64,000 nucleotides of DNA, from contig JALQPE010000176.1 in assembly GCA_030407315.1 (NCBI GenBank), positions 248,001 through 312,000 on the forward strand, written 5' to 3'. The DNA is from Asparagopsis taxiformis (taxonomy: Eukaryota; Rhodophyta; Florideophyceae; Bonnemaisoniales; Bonnemaisoniaceae). The notes under the pieces are model-generated. The model made no database searches, was not told where the DNA came from, and saw nothing but the letters and a program-made list of their open reading frames with translations. This document shows, in pieces, positions 9,440-19,682 of this stretch (position 1 is the first letter of the stretch; each line of letters begins with the position of its first letter). A program made the position numbers and the translations under genes.

Positions 9440-10726
9440 CCCCTTTTTGTTTTACTCCTCTGCGACAACATCTCTCGGTGGTTCGAGATGCTTGCTCAGT
9501 TCCATGGCAAGCATGGAAACACACGCAACTTGTTTCGCACTGACTTGCGCACACGCTGCGTGCACCCAGAGACTTTGAGCGGTACAATCATGGCCCAGGA
9601 CAGATGGGAAACGCTCAAGGCGTTGACGTCGATATCGGAGTCGATGTATGGAATGGCTCCTGATATGCTACAAAAGTAGTTTGGTTCAATGTCTGAATTG
9701 CATGTTATATGGCGTCACTTTTGTCAAGTAGTCAACTGATTATTTCTCGAATGCACCCAATAGTTAGAACATGAAGGTCGTAATGGAGAGGAAACGTTTG
9801 TGGAGTCGCAAGCAGCATGTATTGTCATATTTTGATGATGTGCTTATGGTAGGCATTCCCAGAGTTTTACGACATCTTGAACCCCATACTTAGATGATAT
9901 GTGTCACCTCAGCCACACATCCCATTCGTCAGCACGGTGTGAACCGTGAGGCATATATATTACAGCTTAATGATGATTTAAGCATTGTCATCACATAGAG
10001 TGCCATAGAGCCGTGTTTTTCGCACTTCTGCACGATTGCTGAATGTTCTTCAGAGTGACCCGAACGAGCCCATCCAGCCATAAGATTGATTGCGATTAAT
10101 CGCCGATTCGAAGATGATACACATCGTTAAGAGTAACTGAATACATTGCGACGCGTGACACGTCTGAACTAGACAAAATCTTGTCCTAGAAAAACCTCCC
10201 ATTGGGATGATAAGGTGCGTTAATAATACTCGTATCGGAGCGAATAACGATACACTATACGCATACACTGGTGTTAATTCCCCTGCCACAAAACAACTCT
10301 TGTTTGGCTGCTAATCCGTCTTCCTCCCTGGCTATCCATTTTATGCTTAACCGCACAGACGGCACCCCGCTCCTCTCGCTCCATCAAGCGCTTCATAGAT
10401 TTGCAGGGTGTCGCCAAAATGACACGCATACCTCTCTTTGATTGTAACTAACATTCTAATCTTTTCACAGGTAGTGTGCGGAGAAAAACGGCGCAAATAG
10501 CGCATGATTGGAAGCGTGCACCATCACGGGAACTCTCAGGGTTGGCAAAGCCTCGCTCATTGCTCCTCTTGCTATGCGCGTCTCTAGCTTGTGTTTCAGT
10601 ATAAGTCTCCCTACATTTCTTTCGCAGACACAAGTCAACTGTATAGTTTACACTAGTGTTTTACCAGTTGGAAGATAGAGCATTCCAAATTCAACTTCAC
10701 ATGCGACACTTTACACAAAACTCTCA
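9440..10726. other. Gene-poor region
   Basis: About 1.3 kb between the Myb/SANT relic and the 3' end of the AAA ATPase gene. No conserved frame was seen. A stretch at 10441-10470 on the plus strand (ACTAAC, pyrimidine-rich stretch, TTTTCACAG) looks like an orphan 3' splice site without a convincing partner exon. Confidence 0.45.
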
Positions 10727-12130
10727 TTATCTCCGATGCTTACTACCACTAACAAAGCTTATCCACTTTTCCGACATTGAAGATCCTCCTTTCGGCCTTG
10801 GCACCGCCATCCCTGGCGAACTTCTGACCATCTGTCCGCTACCCTTACTAGCACCCATATTACCGCCATGCCCCTTTCCAGCCGGCAAACTTCTCGCCAC
10901 ACCTGGCTTCCGCCCCTTTGCTTGCGACCCAAACTCCTCGTTCCAATCTTCCAACTCGCGAATTTGCGCAATGTTACTAGACGGTCTTACGATGTCCAGC
11001 GCCTTTTCAAAGTCCCTCATCGTACATGGCCGTACATGCTGCACTGAAATACGTGAAACTTGTGCACCCAGTTCTCGTAGCGGCATGAGTGATGCTTCTC
11101 GACACAATGCCTTCATATCGGATCCAGAGTAATTCACCGTCCGTTTCGCAATCATTTGCAGCTCCGCATCTGACAGCGTCCATTTCACATTTCTATCCTT
11201 TGCCGTAAGCTTCACAAGAAACTGCTTCCTCCCATTCATATCCGGCAACGGCACATAAATCCGTCTATCCAACCGTCGTCTCACAGCATCGTCCAAATCC
11301 TGCGGCCGATTCGACGCCGCCATCACGTACACCTGGTCGCTTCCCTTGCCCATAGCGCCGTCAAACTGCGCCATAAACTCAGTCTTCAGCCTTCGCGAAG
11401 CCTCATGCTCGTTGTCACCACGAGAGCCAAGAATAGAGTCGACCTCATCAATGAAAATAAAAGCGGGCTGCCGCTCTCGTGCAACCTGAAACAGCGTGCG
11501 TACCAATTTCTCGCTCTCGCCATGGAACTTGCTATTGAGACTCGACGCAGAAATCGAGAAGAACGTCGCATTCACATTGGTGGCAACCGCCTTTGCGATG
11601 AGCGTCTTGCCCGTTCCGGGCGGTCCGAAGAGCAGAATTCCCTTTCCGGGCGCGCGCAGACCGGTGTACAAATCGGGTCGTTGCGCGGGTAGAACGACCA
11701 TTTCATTCAATGCACGTTTGGCATCCTCCAGACCGTAGATGTCGTCCCATTGCACATCGGACGAATTGTCGAGGATTTCAGACTCGATTGCCTTCACAAG
11801 CGGGTCATCGCGCGAGAGCGTGCTGGGTCGCGTGTTGCCAGATGGGCTGCGAAGCGTTTGCACACGCGCCTGGACACTCTTGAGATGCTTGTCGAGCGCA
11901 GAGGTCGTTTGTATCACCACTTGCCGCTCGTGGAGTGCCAGTTGTTGGAACGGCTTGGAGGTTATGGAGAAAGAGTTGAGATAGGTGGTTATTGATTGGA
12001 TGGCACGGTCGTATGCGACGAGCGCGTGTTGTACCTGTGAATTTTCATCGAGGGAAATAGCTGCGGCTGTCTGGGAGCGCGCGTTTGCCGACAGAGAGGC
12101 GTGTAGTTGAAAAGCTTGTGTTTTCTGCAT
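10727..12130 (-). CDS. Spastin/fidgetin-like AAA ATPase (meiotic clade)
   Basis: This is a 467-residue AAA ATPase of the katanin/spastin/fidgetin/VPS4 clade. An N-terminal helical segment (about 25-95) could be a MIT domain. The AAA core follows, beginning with VQWDDIYGLEDAKRAL (~127). Walker A is GPPGTGKT at 169-176, Walker B is FIFIDEVD at 224-231, and the Arg-finger region RRRLDRR is at 284-290. The end contains WNEEFG, like the DW/WNxxFG tail of spastin and fidgetin, then a basic Gly/Ser-rich extension. Relatives sever microtubules or remodel ESCRT-III using ATP. The tail favours spastin/fidgetin over VPS4, but the exact member is uncertain. All catalytic motifs are intact. The ATG at 12130 is the first in frame. 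Confidence 0.88.
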   Translation of the reverse strand: MQKTQAFQLHASLSANARSQTAAAISLDENSQVQHALVAYDRAIQSITTYLNSFSITSKPFQQLALHERQVVIQTTSALDKHLKSVQARVQTLRSPSGNTRPSTLSRDDPLVKAIESEILDNSSDVQWDDIYGLEDAKRALNEMVVLPAQRPDLYTGLRAPGKGILLFGPPGTGKTLIAKAVATNVNATFFSISASSLNSKFHGESEKLVRTLFQVARERQPAFIFIDEVDSILGSRGDNEHEASRRLKTEFMAQFDGAMGKGSDQVYVMAASNRPQDLDDAVRRRLDRRIYVPLPDMNGRKQFLVKLTAKDRNVKWTLSDAELQMIAKRTVNYSGSDMKALCREASLMPLRELGAQVSRISVQHVRPCTMRDFEKALDIVRPSSNIAQIRELEDWNEEFGSQAKGRKPGVARSLPAGKGHGGNMGASKGSGQMVRSSPGMAVPRPKGGSSMSEKWISFVSGSKHRR

Positions 12131-12870
12131 CGGATCTCAAGATGTGGGCATGAACTGTGGAATAGGTTGGTTCGGGGAATAGCGAGCGATGTTATGTACT
12201 ACAGTCTGGATGCGATGATGATTTGTTCTTGTTCTATACAAGACAGGAAAGGCGAGAACAGTCATTTGGGTTTGGTGGGCACTGCTGAGATGGCTGTTAC
12301 ACACTTGATGTGAAACAATAGCAGACGAATGCCGAGAAGACAGCAATGATGTTCCGGTGCACTATGGTAGAAAAAAAGTATGAAAGTTGTGAATAATGGA
12401 TGCAACAGCAATGCTAGACAACTGCGAAAAATTTGTGTTACCTATGGAGGAATAACAAAGTTCAACCAATAATGTTGATACCCTCCCCATGTCAGGTGTC
12501 TCATGAACACTGCTGAGTAGACATTTTGCTAGTTCAATGCGTGTCCAACCATTCTTATCTGCTCCGCTGTCATTTTTCCTCCCTGCAATGCTCGGCCCGG
12601 CATTTAGTGAAGCTACTTCGCTTCTATTCAACAGTTTCCCTGGGAACATTGGTATCGACCAGCATACTTTCCTTCTAACATTTCGACATCACCTTGGCTA
12701 TAACGAACAGTAGATCATTTCCAGCCTCTGCACACTTGCACACGTTGACAAGGTATGGTCTATACACACATTTAAGATCACATCAGCTAACGACATACCG
12801 CTCTTCCTTCGTCTCGTACACGCTACTAAAATGGGCGAGTTGATCAATAATGACGTGTCGAAAACGCATA
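12131..12870. other. Intergenic
   Basis: This is the space between the start of the AAA gene and the stop of NHP2, both on the minus strand. One minus-strand open frame (12362-12649, 95 codons) has no recognisable homology and was not called. The interval should hold the AAA gene promoter. Confidence 0.5.
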
Positions 12871-13510
12871 TCAGAACAAATTCTGAATAGAGGCGACTTC
12901 CTTCCGCACAGCTTCCAATTCTGCTTTGATATCGCCTCCAAGCTTCTTATCAGATATCAAGACAACACTAGTTGGGCGCTTAGTCAACCCAGCTGCGCCT
13001 AGCTCTGTCTTCCGCGAGACAAAGCAGTAGGGAATGTTGGATTCTTCACAAAGAAGTGGAATATGTGCGATCACTTCCACAGGGAACACATCTCCAGCCA
13101 TTACGATAACGCCGTTCTCCTTTTTCCGCAATGCCAGTACAACCTCTTTGATGCCTCTACGGATAGCTTTTTCTTTTGCTGCGTGAGAAATAAGCTTGAA
13201 GATCTTCTTCGTCAACTTACGACCAGCCATTGCTGTAGAATATAAACAGAGGATTGTGCAGCAATGTTAGTTCCTGTCAGCATGATTGTCATGAGCACGG
13301 GCGTCTGAAGTATGCGCCAGAATACTTACGAGTCGCAATGGGGGACAGCAGGGCAGGTACTTCGGGTGCCTCGTCAATCTTCGGTTTGCTCACCGAGTCA
13401 CCGAGCGATTCTCTCGACTTCTTTAGCTTTTTGCGCTCAGATTTTGGAGTTGTATCCGCAATCTGATCGGCCGCGTCGGATTCCCTTCTCTTTCTCTTCT
13501 TCTCGCCCAT
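12871..13510 (-). CDS. NHP2: H/ACA snoRNP core protein NHP2 (L7Ae family), one intron
   Basis: This is a core subunit of H/ACA small nucleolar RNPs, which pseudouridylate rRNA in the nucleolus and stabilise telomerase-type RNPs where present. Exon 1 is 13510-13330 and exon 2 is 13232-12871, giving 180 residues. Exon 1 encodes a Lys/Glu-rich N-terminus ending LLSPIAT. The intron (13329-13233, 97 nt) has donor GTAAGT, a CTGAC branch motif and acceptor TACAG; it splits a Pro codon. Exon 2 carries the L7Ae fold: MAGRKLTKKIFK, IRRGIKEV, VIVMAGDVFPVEVIAHIP, YCFVSRKTELGAAG. The order PIA-P-(L/M)A-x-R-(R/K)-L-T-(R/K)-K across the junction matches NHP2 and confirms the splice. Confidence 0.93.
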
Positions 13511-13789
13511 TTTGCAGAATGTTAAGCGTTAGCGATGACGTACACCTTGACGAACAATTAGCCACGACCGTTAGGCTCCGACATAAAATAGCTCGTCGTT
13601 ATCAACGCATACCGGTAATCAGCAAATCAACGGGCGGGGAGAATTTAACACGTGTACGCTTGATCGTCGAAAGCCTGCGACAGCTGTCCATTACCGAAAA
13701 ATTACAGTAATAATATGATGAACCAATCGTAATGCATATGTGTCAAGTCTGACAGTATCCAATAAAATACCACAATGATAATTCTGCTG
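13511..13789. promoter_or_regulatory. NHP2 upstream region
   Basis: This is the 5' flank of NHP2 (minus strand). No clear TATA box or known element was identified. Confidence 0.3.
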
Positions 13790-14011
13790 TCAGAAGTGTT
13801 GTGTGAAAGTCTCCGCTTTGGGCCCTTGAAACACTTTGATGATTCCTGCTATGGTGGAAGGCTGCTGCTCTGTTGTCAAGTCGCCTGCCGATAGAATCGC
13901 CTCCGTTCCGATGACCATTAGTCTTGACACAGCTACATCGAACGAGATCACCTCCGCTTGAAACTTGATTACGCCATCATTGCGCATTCTTCCCTGGACC
14001 CAATTGGACAC
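13790..14011 (-). CDS. Possible small gene or exon, unknown
   Basis: An open frame on the minus strand lies head-to-head with the clathrin gene. It has no ATG at its 5' end; an in-frame ATG at about 13987 would give 65 residues (MRNDGVIKFQAEVISF ...). Composition is protein-like, with hydrophobic strands alternating with polar residues, but no family was recognised. It could be the last exon of a spliced gene reaching into the clathrin 5' region, or a chance frame. Confidence 0.25.
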   Translation of the reverse strand: MSNWVQGRMRNDGVIKFQAEVISFDVAVSRLMVIGTEAILSAGDLTTEQQPSTIAGIIKVFQGPKAETFTQHF

Positions 14012-14065
14012 CAGAAGCGTCTAGACTCAATTGTTCGACGTTCGTGCTAGCATTCCTCATTCATC

Positions 14066-17000
14066 ATGGCGGCTGGACCGATCCGTCTCGATGAGGTTTT
14101 CTCCCTTCAATCCATTGGTGTCTCCCCGACCGCCCTCTCCTTCAACACGTGCACCATGGAGTCCGATACCAACATTTGCGTCCGTGAGGCGCCGGCGGGC
14201 GGATCGGGTGGAAGTCTCACTGTCATTGACATGAGTAACCCGACACAGCCCATTCGTCGTCCAATTTCCGCTGACTCCGCTCTCATGAATCCGGTTTCGC
14301 GCATCATTGCCCTCAAGGCCGGCAACCAATTGCAATTGTTCGATTTCGACGCCAAGACAAAGCTCAAGGCCTTTGTCATGCCGGAGGCCGTGGTGTTCTG
14401 GAAGTGGATATCGGAAAGGACAATTGGAATTGTAACCGCTGCCGCCGTCTTCCATTGGCGTGCTGATGATAACACGTCGGAACCCGTGAAGATGTTCGAT
14501 AGGCATGCGTCGCTTTCTGCCTCGCAGATTATCAATTACCGTTCCGATCCATCTGAGGAATGGCTCGTGCTTGTCGGCATATCCCAATTGGACAACGGGA
14601 GCGTTGGTGGTAATTTGCAGCTGTATTCTACTGAGAAGAAAATTTCTCAGGCTATTGAAGGCCATGCTGCTTGCTTTGCTTCCCTTACACTGGAGGGCTA
14701 CGCGACAACTCTATTCGTCTTTGCGTCTAAAACCGCCTCTGGTACGTCGCGTTTGCACGTCATCGAGGTCAATGTTGACAAGAAGCCCGCCGGCGCGCCC
14801 AAATTCGGCAAGAAAATGGAGGATATCTATTATCCACCGGAAATGGCATCGGACTTCCCAATTGCTCTCGTGCCTTCGAGCAAGTATGCTATTGTGTTCT
14901 TGGTCACAAAGATGGGTTACATCCACTTGTATGACGTTGAGACTGGAACTGCTTTGTACATGAACAGAGTCTCACAGACAACATTGTTTACGACGGTGCA
15001 GCAATCTTCTACGGGTGGTCTCATTGGTGTGAATCGTGCTGGCAAAGTGCTTGCAGTGAACATCGTTCCGGAAGCTGTTGTTCCGTACGTCATGAACAAG
15101 CTTAGTAATGTGGAGCTCGCCACACAGCTCGCATCGCGAAATGGCTTTCCAGGTGCTGAGAACCTCTTCAATGAGCATTTCTTTGAACTGTTTGAAGAAG
15201 GAAAGTACCGTGAGGCCGCTCTCGTTGCGGCTGATTCGCCAGGTGGATCCTTGCGTACTCCAGAGACTATCGCCAGATTTAAAGCAGCCCCTGCAGATGA
15301 GAGTGGTCGATCTGTTCTCTTTATTTACATGCAGACACTTCTTGATCGCGGAAAACTCAATGAGATTGAGTCAGTCGAACTGGCAATGCAACTTGTTGCC
15401 AAAAACTCGGTAAACATTATGGAGAAGTGGCTCAAAGAGGATAAATTGGAATGCTCGGAACAGCTTGGAGATTTGCTCCAGCCAAGCAGTCCGAATTTGG
15501 CACTCGCAGTTTATATTCGGGCAAAGGCCCACGCAAAGGTCATTCAGGTTTTGATACAGATTGGCCAAGTCGCTAAAGTTGCTCCCTATGCCCAAAAGGT
15601 TGGCCTCCAGATGAATGCAACAGAACTTGTTCAAATGGCTTCGCAACATTCACCCCAAGCTGCCCTGGAGTTGGCAAATGCTTTGCAGGCAGCAGGTGTA
15701 GGTGCTGGTGGGCAGCTGGTTCCAGCACATATTGCCGATCGAAGTGGCATTGATCATGGAGCCATGTTTGACACGTTTATGAACCGCGGAATGCTCCAAG
15801 AGGCGACTGCGTACTGCTTAGACAACCTCAAATCTGATCGTCCAGAAGATGGTGAGCTACAGACGAAGGTCCTCGAAGCAAATCTCATGAATGCGCCTCA
15901 AGTAGCTGATGCTATATTGCAACAGGATTTGTGGCATCAATACGACAAACCGAAAATCGCGATGCTTTGTGAGCGAGCTGGGCTTTTCCAACATGCGCTT
16001 GAAAACTACTCGGATCTTGCTGACGTTAAGCGTGTGATGCAGAATACACATGTTATCAACCCTGAGTTCCTCGTCAATTATTTCTCAGTTCTATCTGCGG
16101 ACGACCGACTGGAATGCATCAAAGAGCTGATTAATTCCAATCCGAGGGCGAACCTCCAATTGTGTGTTCAAATCGCGGCCAAGCACACAGATGACATTGG
16201 TGCCGAACGCCTTATGGAAGTGTTTTCGGCTGTTAAACAGCAAGATGCATTGTTCTTCTATCTGCAGTCTATTGTTGGATTCTCAGATGATCCTGAAGTG
16301 CACTTCAAGTTTATCGAGGCGGCCTGTACGCTTGGTCAGTTCGCAGAGGCAGAACGAGTCACACGGGAGTCTGAAGTCTATGATCCCGAGCGTGTGAAGA
16401 AGTTTTTGATGGAAACTCGACCAAAGGATCCACGTCCACTGATTAATGTGTGTGATAGATTCGGCTTTGTGGATGAAATGGTGAAGTTCATGGTTAAGAA
16501 TAGGCAGCTGAAGTTTGTTGAAGGTTACGTACAGCGTGTGAACCCTATGCAGTGTCCTGCTACGGTGGGTGCTCTCCTGGATCTCGATCAGGACGAAGAC
16601 TTTATCAAGAAGTTGATTATGTCAGTGAAAAACACTGTCCCTGTGGAAGAGCTTGTGGAGGAAGTTGAGAAGCGCGGCAAATTGAAGCTTCTCTTGTCTT
16701 TCTTGGAGTCGCGTGTTGGTGATGGATCAACAGACGTTGGCGTACATTCAGGTATTGCGAAAGTATACGTTGAAAGCAACGTCAATCCTGAACACTTCCT
16801 GGAAACAAACCCATACTACGATTCTCGAGCTGTTGGCAGGTTCTGTGAGAAGAGGGATCCATATCTGGCATATGTTGCCTACAAGCGGGGTAACTGCGAC
16901 GAAGAGGTCATTGATGTAACAAACCGTCATTCCTTATTCAAAGACCAGGCTAGGTATCTTGTCGATCGTTGCAGCAATGAACTTTATGAACAGGTTCTTG

Positions 17001-19243
17001 ATCCGAACAATGAGAATCGCGCACAAATTGTTGAACAGATTATTTCAGGTGCGCTTCCTGAAACGCGTGAACCGAACAAGATTTCAGGCGCAGTGAAGGC
17101 GTTCATGACTGCTAATATGCCCGAAAAGTTGATGGAGATGCTTGAAAAGCTCGTATTGCAAACATCGAACTCCACCTTTGCTCGAAATACCAATTTGCAG
17201 AACCTCTTGCTTCTCACTGCGATCAAGGCCGATACTGGCCGTGTGATGGAGTACGTTCGTAGACTTGATAATTATGACGGAGAAGATATTGCGAAGGTAG
17301 CAATTGGAGAGGAACTGTTCGAGGAAGCGTTTGCAATTCATCAGAAGTTCGAACAGCATGCATCAGCTATTGGAGTTCTCCTTGAGCAGATGAAGGATTT
17401 CGATCGGGCAGGGGAATATGCTCTTAAGGTAGATAGCGGAGAAGTATGGAGCGTGCTTGGTGTGAAGCAACTTGAGGATGGTCAAATGGCTGCGGGTGTC
17501 AATTCACTCATTAAAGCCAAAGACCCTGCGCCATACATGGCAGTCATTGATGCTGCTCGTCAAGGTGGAAATCCTGCCGACTTTGAACTTGTTGTCAAGT
17601 TTTTGAAGTTTGCCCGCAATAAGGTCAAGGATATCCGTGTCATTGATACGGAGATCGTTTATGCTATGTGCAAGTGCGGGAAACTAACTGAAGTAGAGGA
17701 ATTCATCTCTCAACCTCATGGGGGTGATTTGGAGGAGGCTGGAGACCGTTGCGCTGATGATGGTCTATATGCGGCAGCTAAACTGTTGTTCTCTGCTGTC
17801 AGTAACTACGGAAAGCTTGCTCCGGTTCTTGTGCGTCTTGGCGATTTCCAGGGTGCTGTTGAGGCTGCCCGAAAGGCAGACCGTGTTCGAACTTGGAGGG
17901 CTGTCTGTTTCGCTTGTGTGGATTCGAAAGAATTCCGCCTTGCCCAGATTTGCGGTCTTCACGTTATCGTTGAAGCTGATGAACTCATGGATTGCATTGA
18001 ATACTATCAAGACCGCGGTCATTTCCAAGAAATCATCGATTTGCTCGAACAGGGATTGACTCTCGATCGTGCTCACACTTCTATGTTCACAGAACTTGGT
18101 GTGCTGCTCAGTAAATACAGGACCAAGCAGATGATGGAGCATTGCAAGATGTGGTGGCAGCGCTGCAACATCCCGCGTTTGATCAGAGCCTGTGAGACAT
18201 CGATGCTTTGGGCGGAGATGGTGTATCTCCACACGCAATATAACGAGTTCGATAATGCCGCTCTCATCATGATTCAGCATTCACTGGACGCATGGACTGC
18301 CCCTGGGTTCACTACAGTTATCACGAAGGCTGGAAACTTGGAAGTAATGTACAAGGCGATTCAGTTTTATATTGATGAACAGCCAGAATTACTCAACGAC
18401 CTTCTTTCAGTCCTCGCTCCTAAAGTGGAGTCTTCCAGAGTTATCTCTATATTGAGACGGTCCTACGCTCATGAGTTTGGTGAGCTCGGCCTTTTGCCTA
18501 TTTGCAAGTCGTATCTGATGAAGGTGCAGGATGCAAACGTACCAGATGTCAATGTGGCTCTGAATGATGTACTTATTGCAGAAGAGTCGCTGGATGAGCT
18601 AGAGACAAGTATCGACTCGTACGACAACTTTGATCAATTCAATTTGGCTCGGCAGCTAGAGAAGCATCCTCTAGTTGATTTGCGCAGAGTTTCTGCAAAA
18701 TTGTTTAGACGAAACGGAAAATATGAGCAAGCAGTGGAGGTTTCCAAGAGAGACAAGCTGTATCGGGATGCAATTGAGTCTGTTGCTGCCTCTGAAGATG
18801 CAGAGCTGACAGAAGAGTTGGCAACATTCTTCCTTGACAATAACTTGTTTGAGTGCTACACGGCGATCCTCTACACGTGCTTTGAGTTCTTGAGGCCTGA
18901 TATGGCCCTCGAGCTAGCCTGGAGGTACAACGTACTTGATCACGCAATGCCGTTCATGATTCAGACAATGAAGGAAATTGGTCAACGGCTGATGGGACTG
19001 GAAGAGGAAAGTAAAGAAAAGCGCGAAGTAGAAGAAGAGGAAAAGAAGAAGATTGATGACGAAATTAATGATGATCCTTCTGTGCTTCTATTCGGATTGA
19101 ACCAAAGCCAGACTGCAGATGTACCAATGTTGATGGCACCAGGTGCGAACGGGCCTGGCGGAGGTCAAACTGTTCCTCAAATCGGATGGAATCCGTCTGC
19201 TGCTGCCACTCTTCAACCAACGTTTGCTGGAGTGCCGCAGTAA
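14066..19243 (+). CDS. CLTC: Clathrin heavy chain
   Basis: This is a full-length clathrin heavy chain of 1725 residues in one exon (animal and plant proteins are about 1675-1705). It forms the triskelion coat of vesicles budding from plasma membrane, trans-Golgi and endosomes. The start MAAGPIRLDEVFSLQSIGV opens the N-terminal seven-bladed propeller (to about 330), which binds adaptor clathrin-box motifs. A helical linker and a long run of CHCR helical repeats follow (about 540-1600). The hub ends with KEIGQRLMGLEEES, then an acidic/Lys coiled stretch and a Gly/Pro-rich tail (QTVPQIGWNPSA). That tail accounts for the extra length and lacks the QLMLT ending of vertebrates. The ATG at 14066 fits the family start. 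Confidence 0.98.
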   Translation: MAAGPIRLDEVFSLQSIGVSPTALSFNTCTMESDTNICVREAPAGGSGGSLTVIDMSNPTQPIRRPISADSALMNPVSRIIALKAGNQLQLFDFDAKTKLKAFVMPEAVVFWKWISERTIGIVTAAAVFHWRADDNTSEPVKMFDRHASLSASQIINYRSDPSEEWLVLVGISQLDNGSVGGNLQLYSTEKKISQAIEGHAACFASLTLEGYATTLFVFASKTASGTSRLHVIEVNVDKKPAGAPKFGKKMEDIYYPPEMASDFPIALVPSSKYAIVFLVTKMGYIHLYDVETGTALYMNRVSQTTLFTTVQQSSTGGLIGVNRAGKVLAVNIVPEAVVPYVMNKLSNVELATQLASRNGFPGAENLFNEHFFELFEEGKYREAALVAADSPGGSLRTPETIARFKAAPADESGRSVLFIYMQTLLDRGKLNEIESVELAMQLVAKNSVNIMEKWLKEDKLECSEQLGDLLQPSSPNLALAVYIRAKAHAKVIQVLIQIGQVAKVAPYAQKVGLQMNATELVQMASQHSPQAALELANALQAAGVGAGGQLVPAHIADRSGIDHGAMFDTFMNRGMLQEATAYCLDNLKSDRPEDGELQTKVLEANLMNAPQVADAILQQDLWHQYDKPKIAMLCERAGLFQHALENYSDLADVKRVMQNTHVINPEFLVNYFSVLSADDRLECIKELINSNPRANLQLCVQIAAKHTDDIGAERLMEVFSAVKQQDALFFYLQSIVGFSDDPEVHFKFIEAACTLGQFAEAERVTRESEVYDPERVKKFLMETRPKDPRPLINVCDRFGFVDEMVKFMVKNRQLKFVEGYVQRVNPMQCPATVGALLDLDQDEDFIKKLIMSVKNTVPVEELVEEVEKRGKLKLLLSFLESRVGDGSTDVGVHSGIAKVYVESNVNPEHFLETNPYYDSRAVGRFCEKRDPYLAYVAYKRGNCDEEVIDVTNRHSLFKDQARYLVDRCSNELYEQVLDPNNENRAQIVEQIISGALPETREPNKISGAVKAFMTANMPEKLMEMLEKLVLQTSNSTFARNTNLQNLLLLTAIKADTGRVMEYVRRLDNYDGEDIAKVAIGEELFEEAFAIHQKFEQHASAIGVLLEQMKDFDRAGEYALKVDSGEVWSVLGVKQLEDGQMAAGVNSLIKAKDPAPYMAVIDAARQGGNPADFELVVKFLKFARNKVKDIRVIDTEIVYAMCKCGKLTEVEEFISQPHGGDLEEAGDRCADDGLYAAAKLLFSAVSNYGKLAPVLVRLGDFQGAVEAARKADRVRTWRAVCFACVDSKEFRLAQICGLHVIVEADELMDCIEYYQDRGHFQEIIDLLEQGLTLDRAHTSMFTELGVLLSKYRTKQMMEHCKMWWQRCNIPRLIRACETSMLWAEMVYLHTQYNEFDNAALIMIQHSLDAWTAPGFTTVITKAGNLEVMYKAIQFYIDEQPELLNDLLSVLAPKVESSRVISILRRSYAHEFGELGLLPICKSYLMKVQDANVPDVNVALNDVLIAEESLDELETSIDSYDNFDQFNLARQLEKHPLVDLRRVSAKLFRRNGKYEQAVEVSKRDKLYRDAIESVAASEDAELTEELATFFLDNNLFECYTAILYTCFEFLRPDMALELAWRYNVLDHAMPFMIQTMKEIGQRLMGLEEESKEKREVEEEEKKKIDDEINDDPSVLLFGLNQSQTADVPMLMAPGANGPGGGQTVPQIGWNPSAAATLQPTFAGVPQ

Positions 19244-19682
19244 GTATAGTTAATATGCTACTTGAGTGCAATGGCTTGTAGCCTGTTTGTCGCATGGACA
19301 AAATATCGTAAATGAAGCCATGATGGAGTTACAGTCATTCGATGCAGCGGCGATTAGTTGTTTAGTAAATATGGTCGCCGCTGTGGATCAGTTTACTGGA
19401 AGCTAGAGATTGAATACTTGAAATTTGACACTGCTCGAAGCACTGTATCGGATTGATTATCGCGCTGGACCGACGAGCGCGAACTAGAATCCATGTGTGC
19501 TCCAGTGCGGCAGTGTGACTACCTTCAACTTGCGTTTTACCCTCGAGGGTAGCTTATATATGTGTGTGCAATGCAAGGAAGCGGAATTGCTGTGCAGGAA
19601 TATTTACACCCTCAACCAAGACTTCGTGCTGGTTAGAATATATTAGGGTTGTCAAGCTAAATCTGTGGTGGTGTCTCAGCCA
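19244..19682. other. Intergenic between convergent genes
   Basis: This is the 3' flank shared by the clathrin gene (+) and the transposase-derived gene (-). No gene was recognised, and no terminal inverted repeat matching the other flank of the transposase-like gene was found by eye. Confidence 0.5.

Noticed and set aside
9475..9500. GGTTCGAGAT, resembling a tRNA B box
   Set aside because: No cloverleaf can be drawn around it.
12362..12649. A 95-codon minus-strand frame with KNGWTRIELAKCLLSS
   Set aside because: Suggested a repeat relic at first, but no second conserved block was found to support it.
17765..18280. A 171-codon minus-strand open frame
   Set aside because: It lies fully inside the clathrin heavy chain gene and has no independent support.
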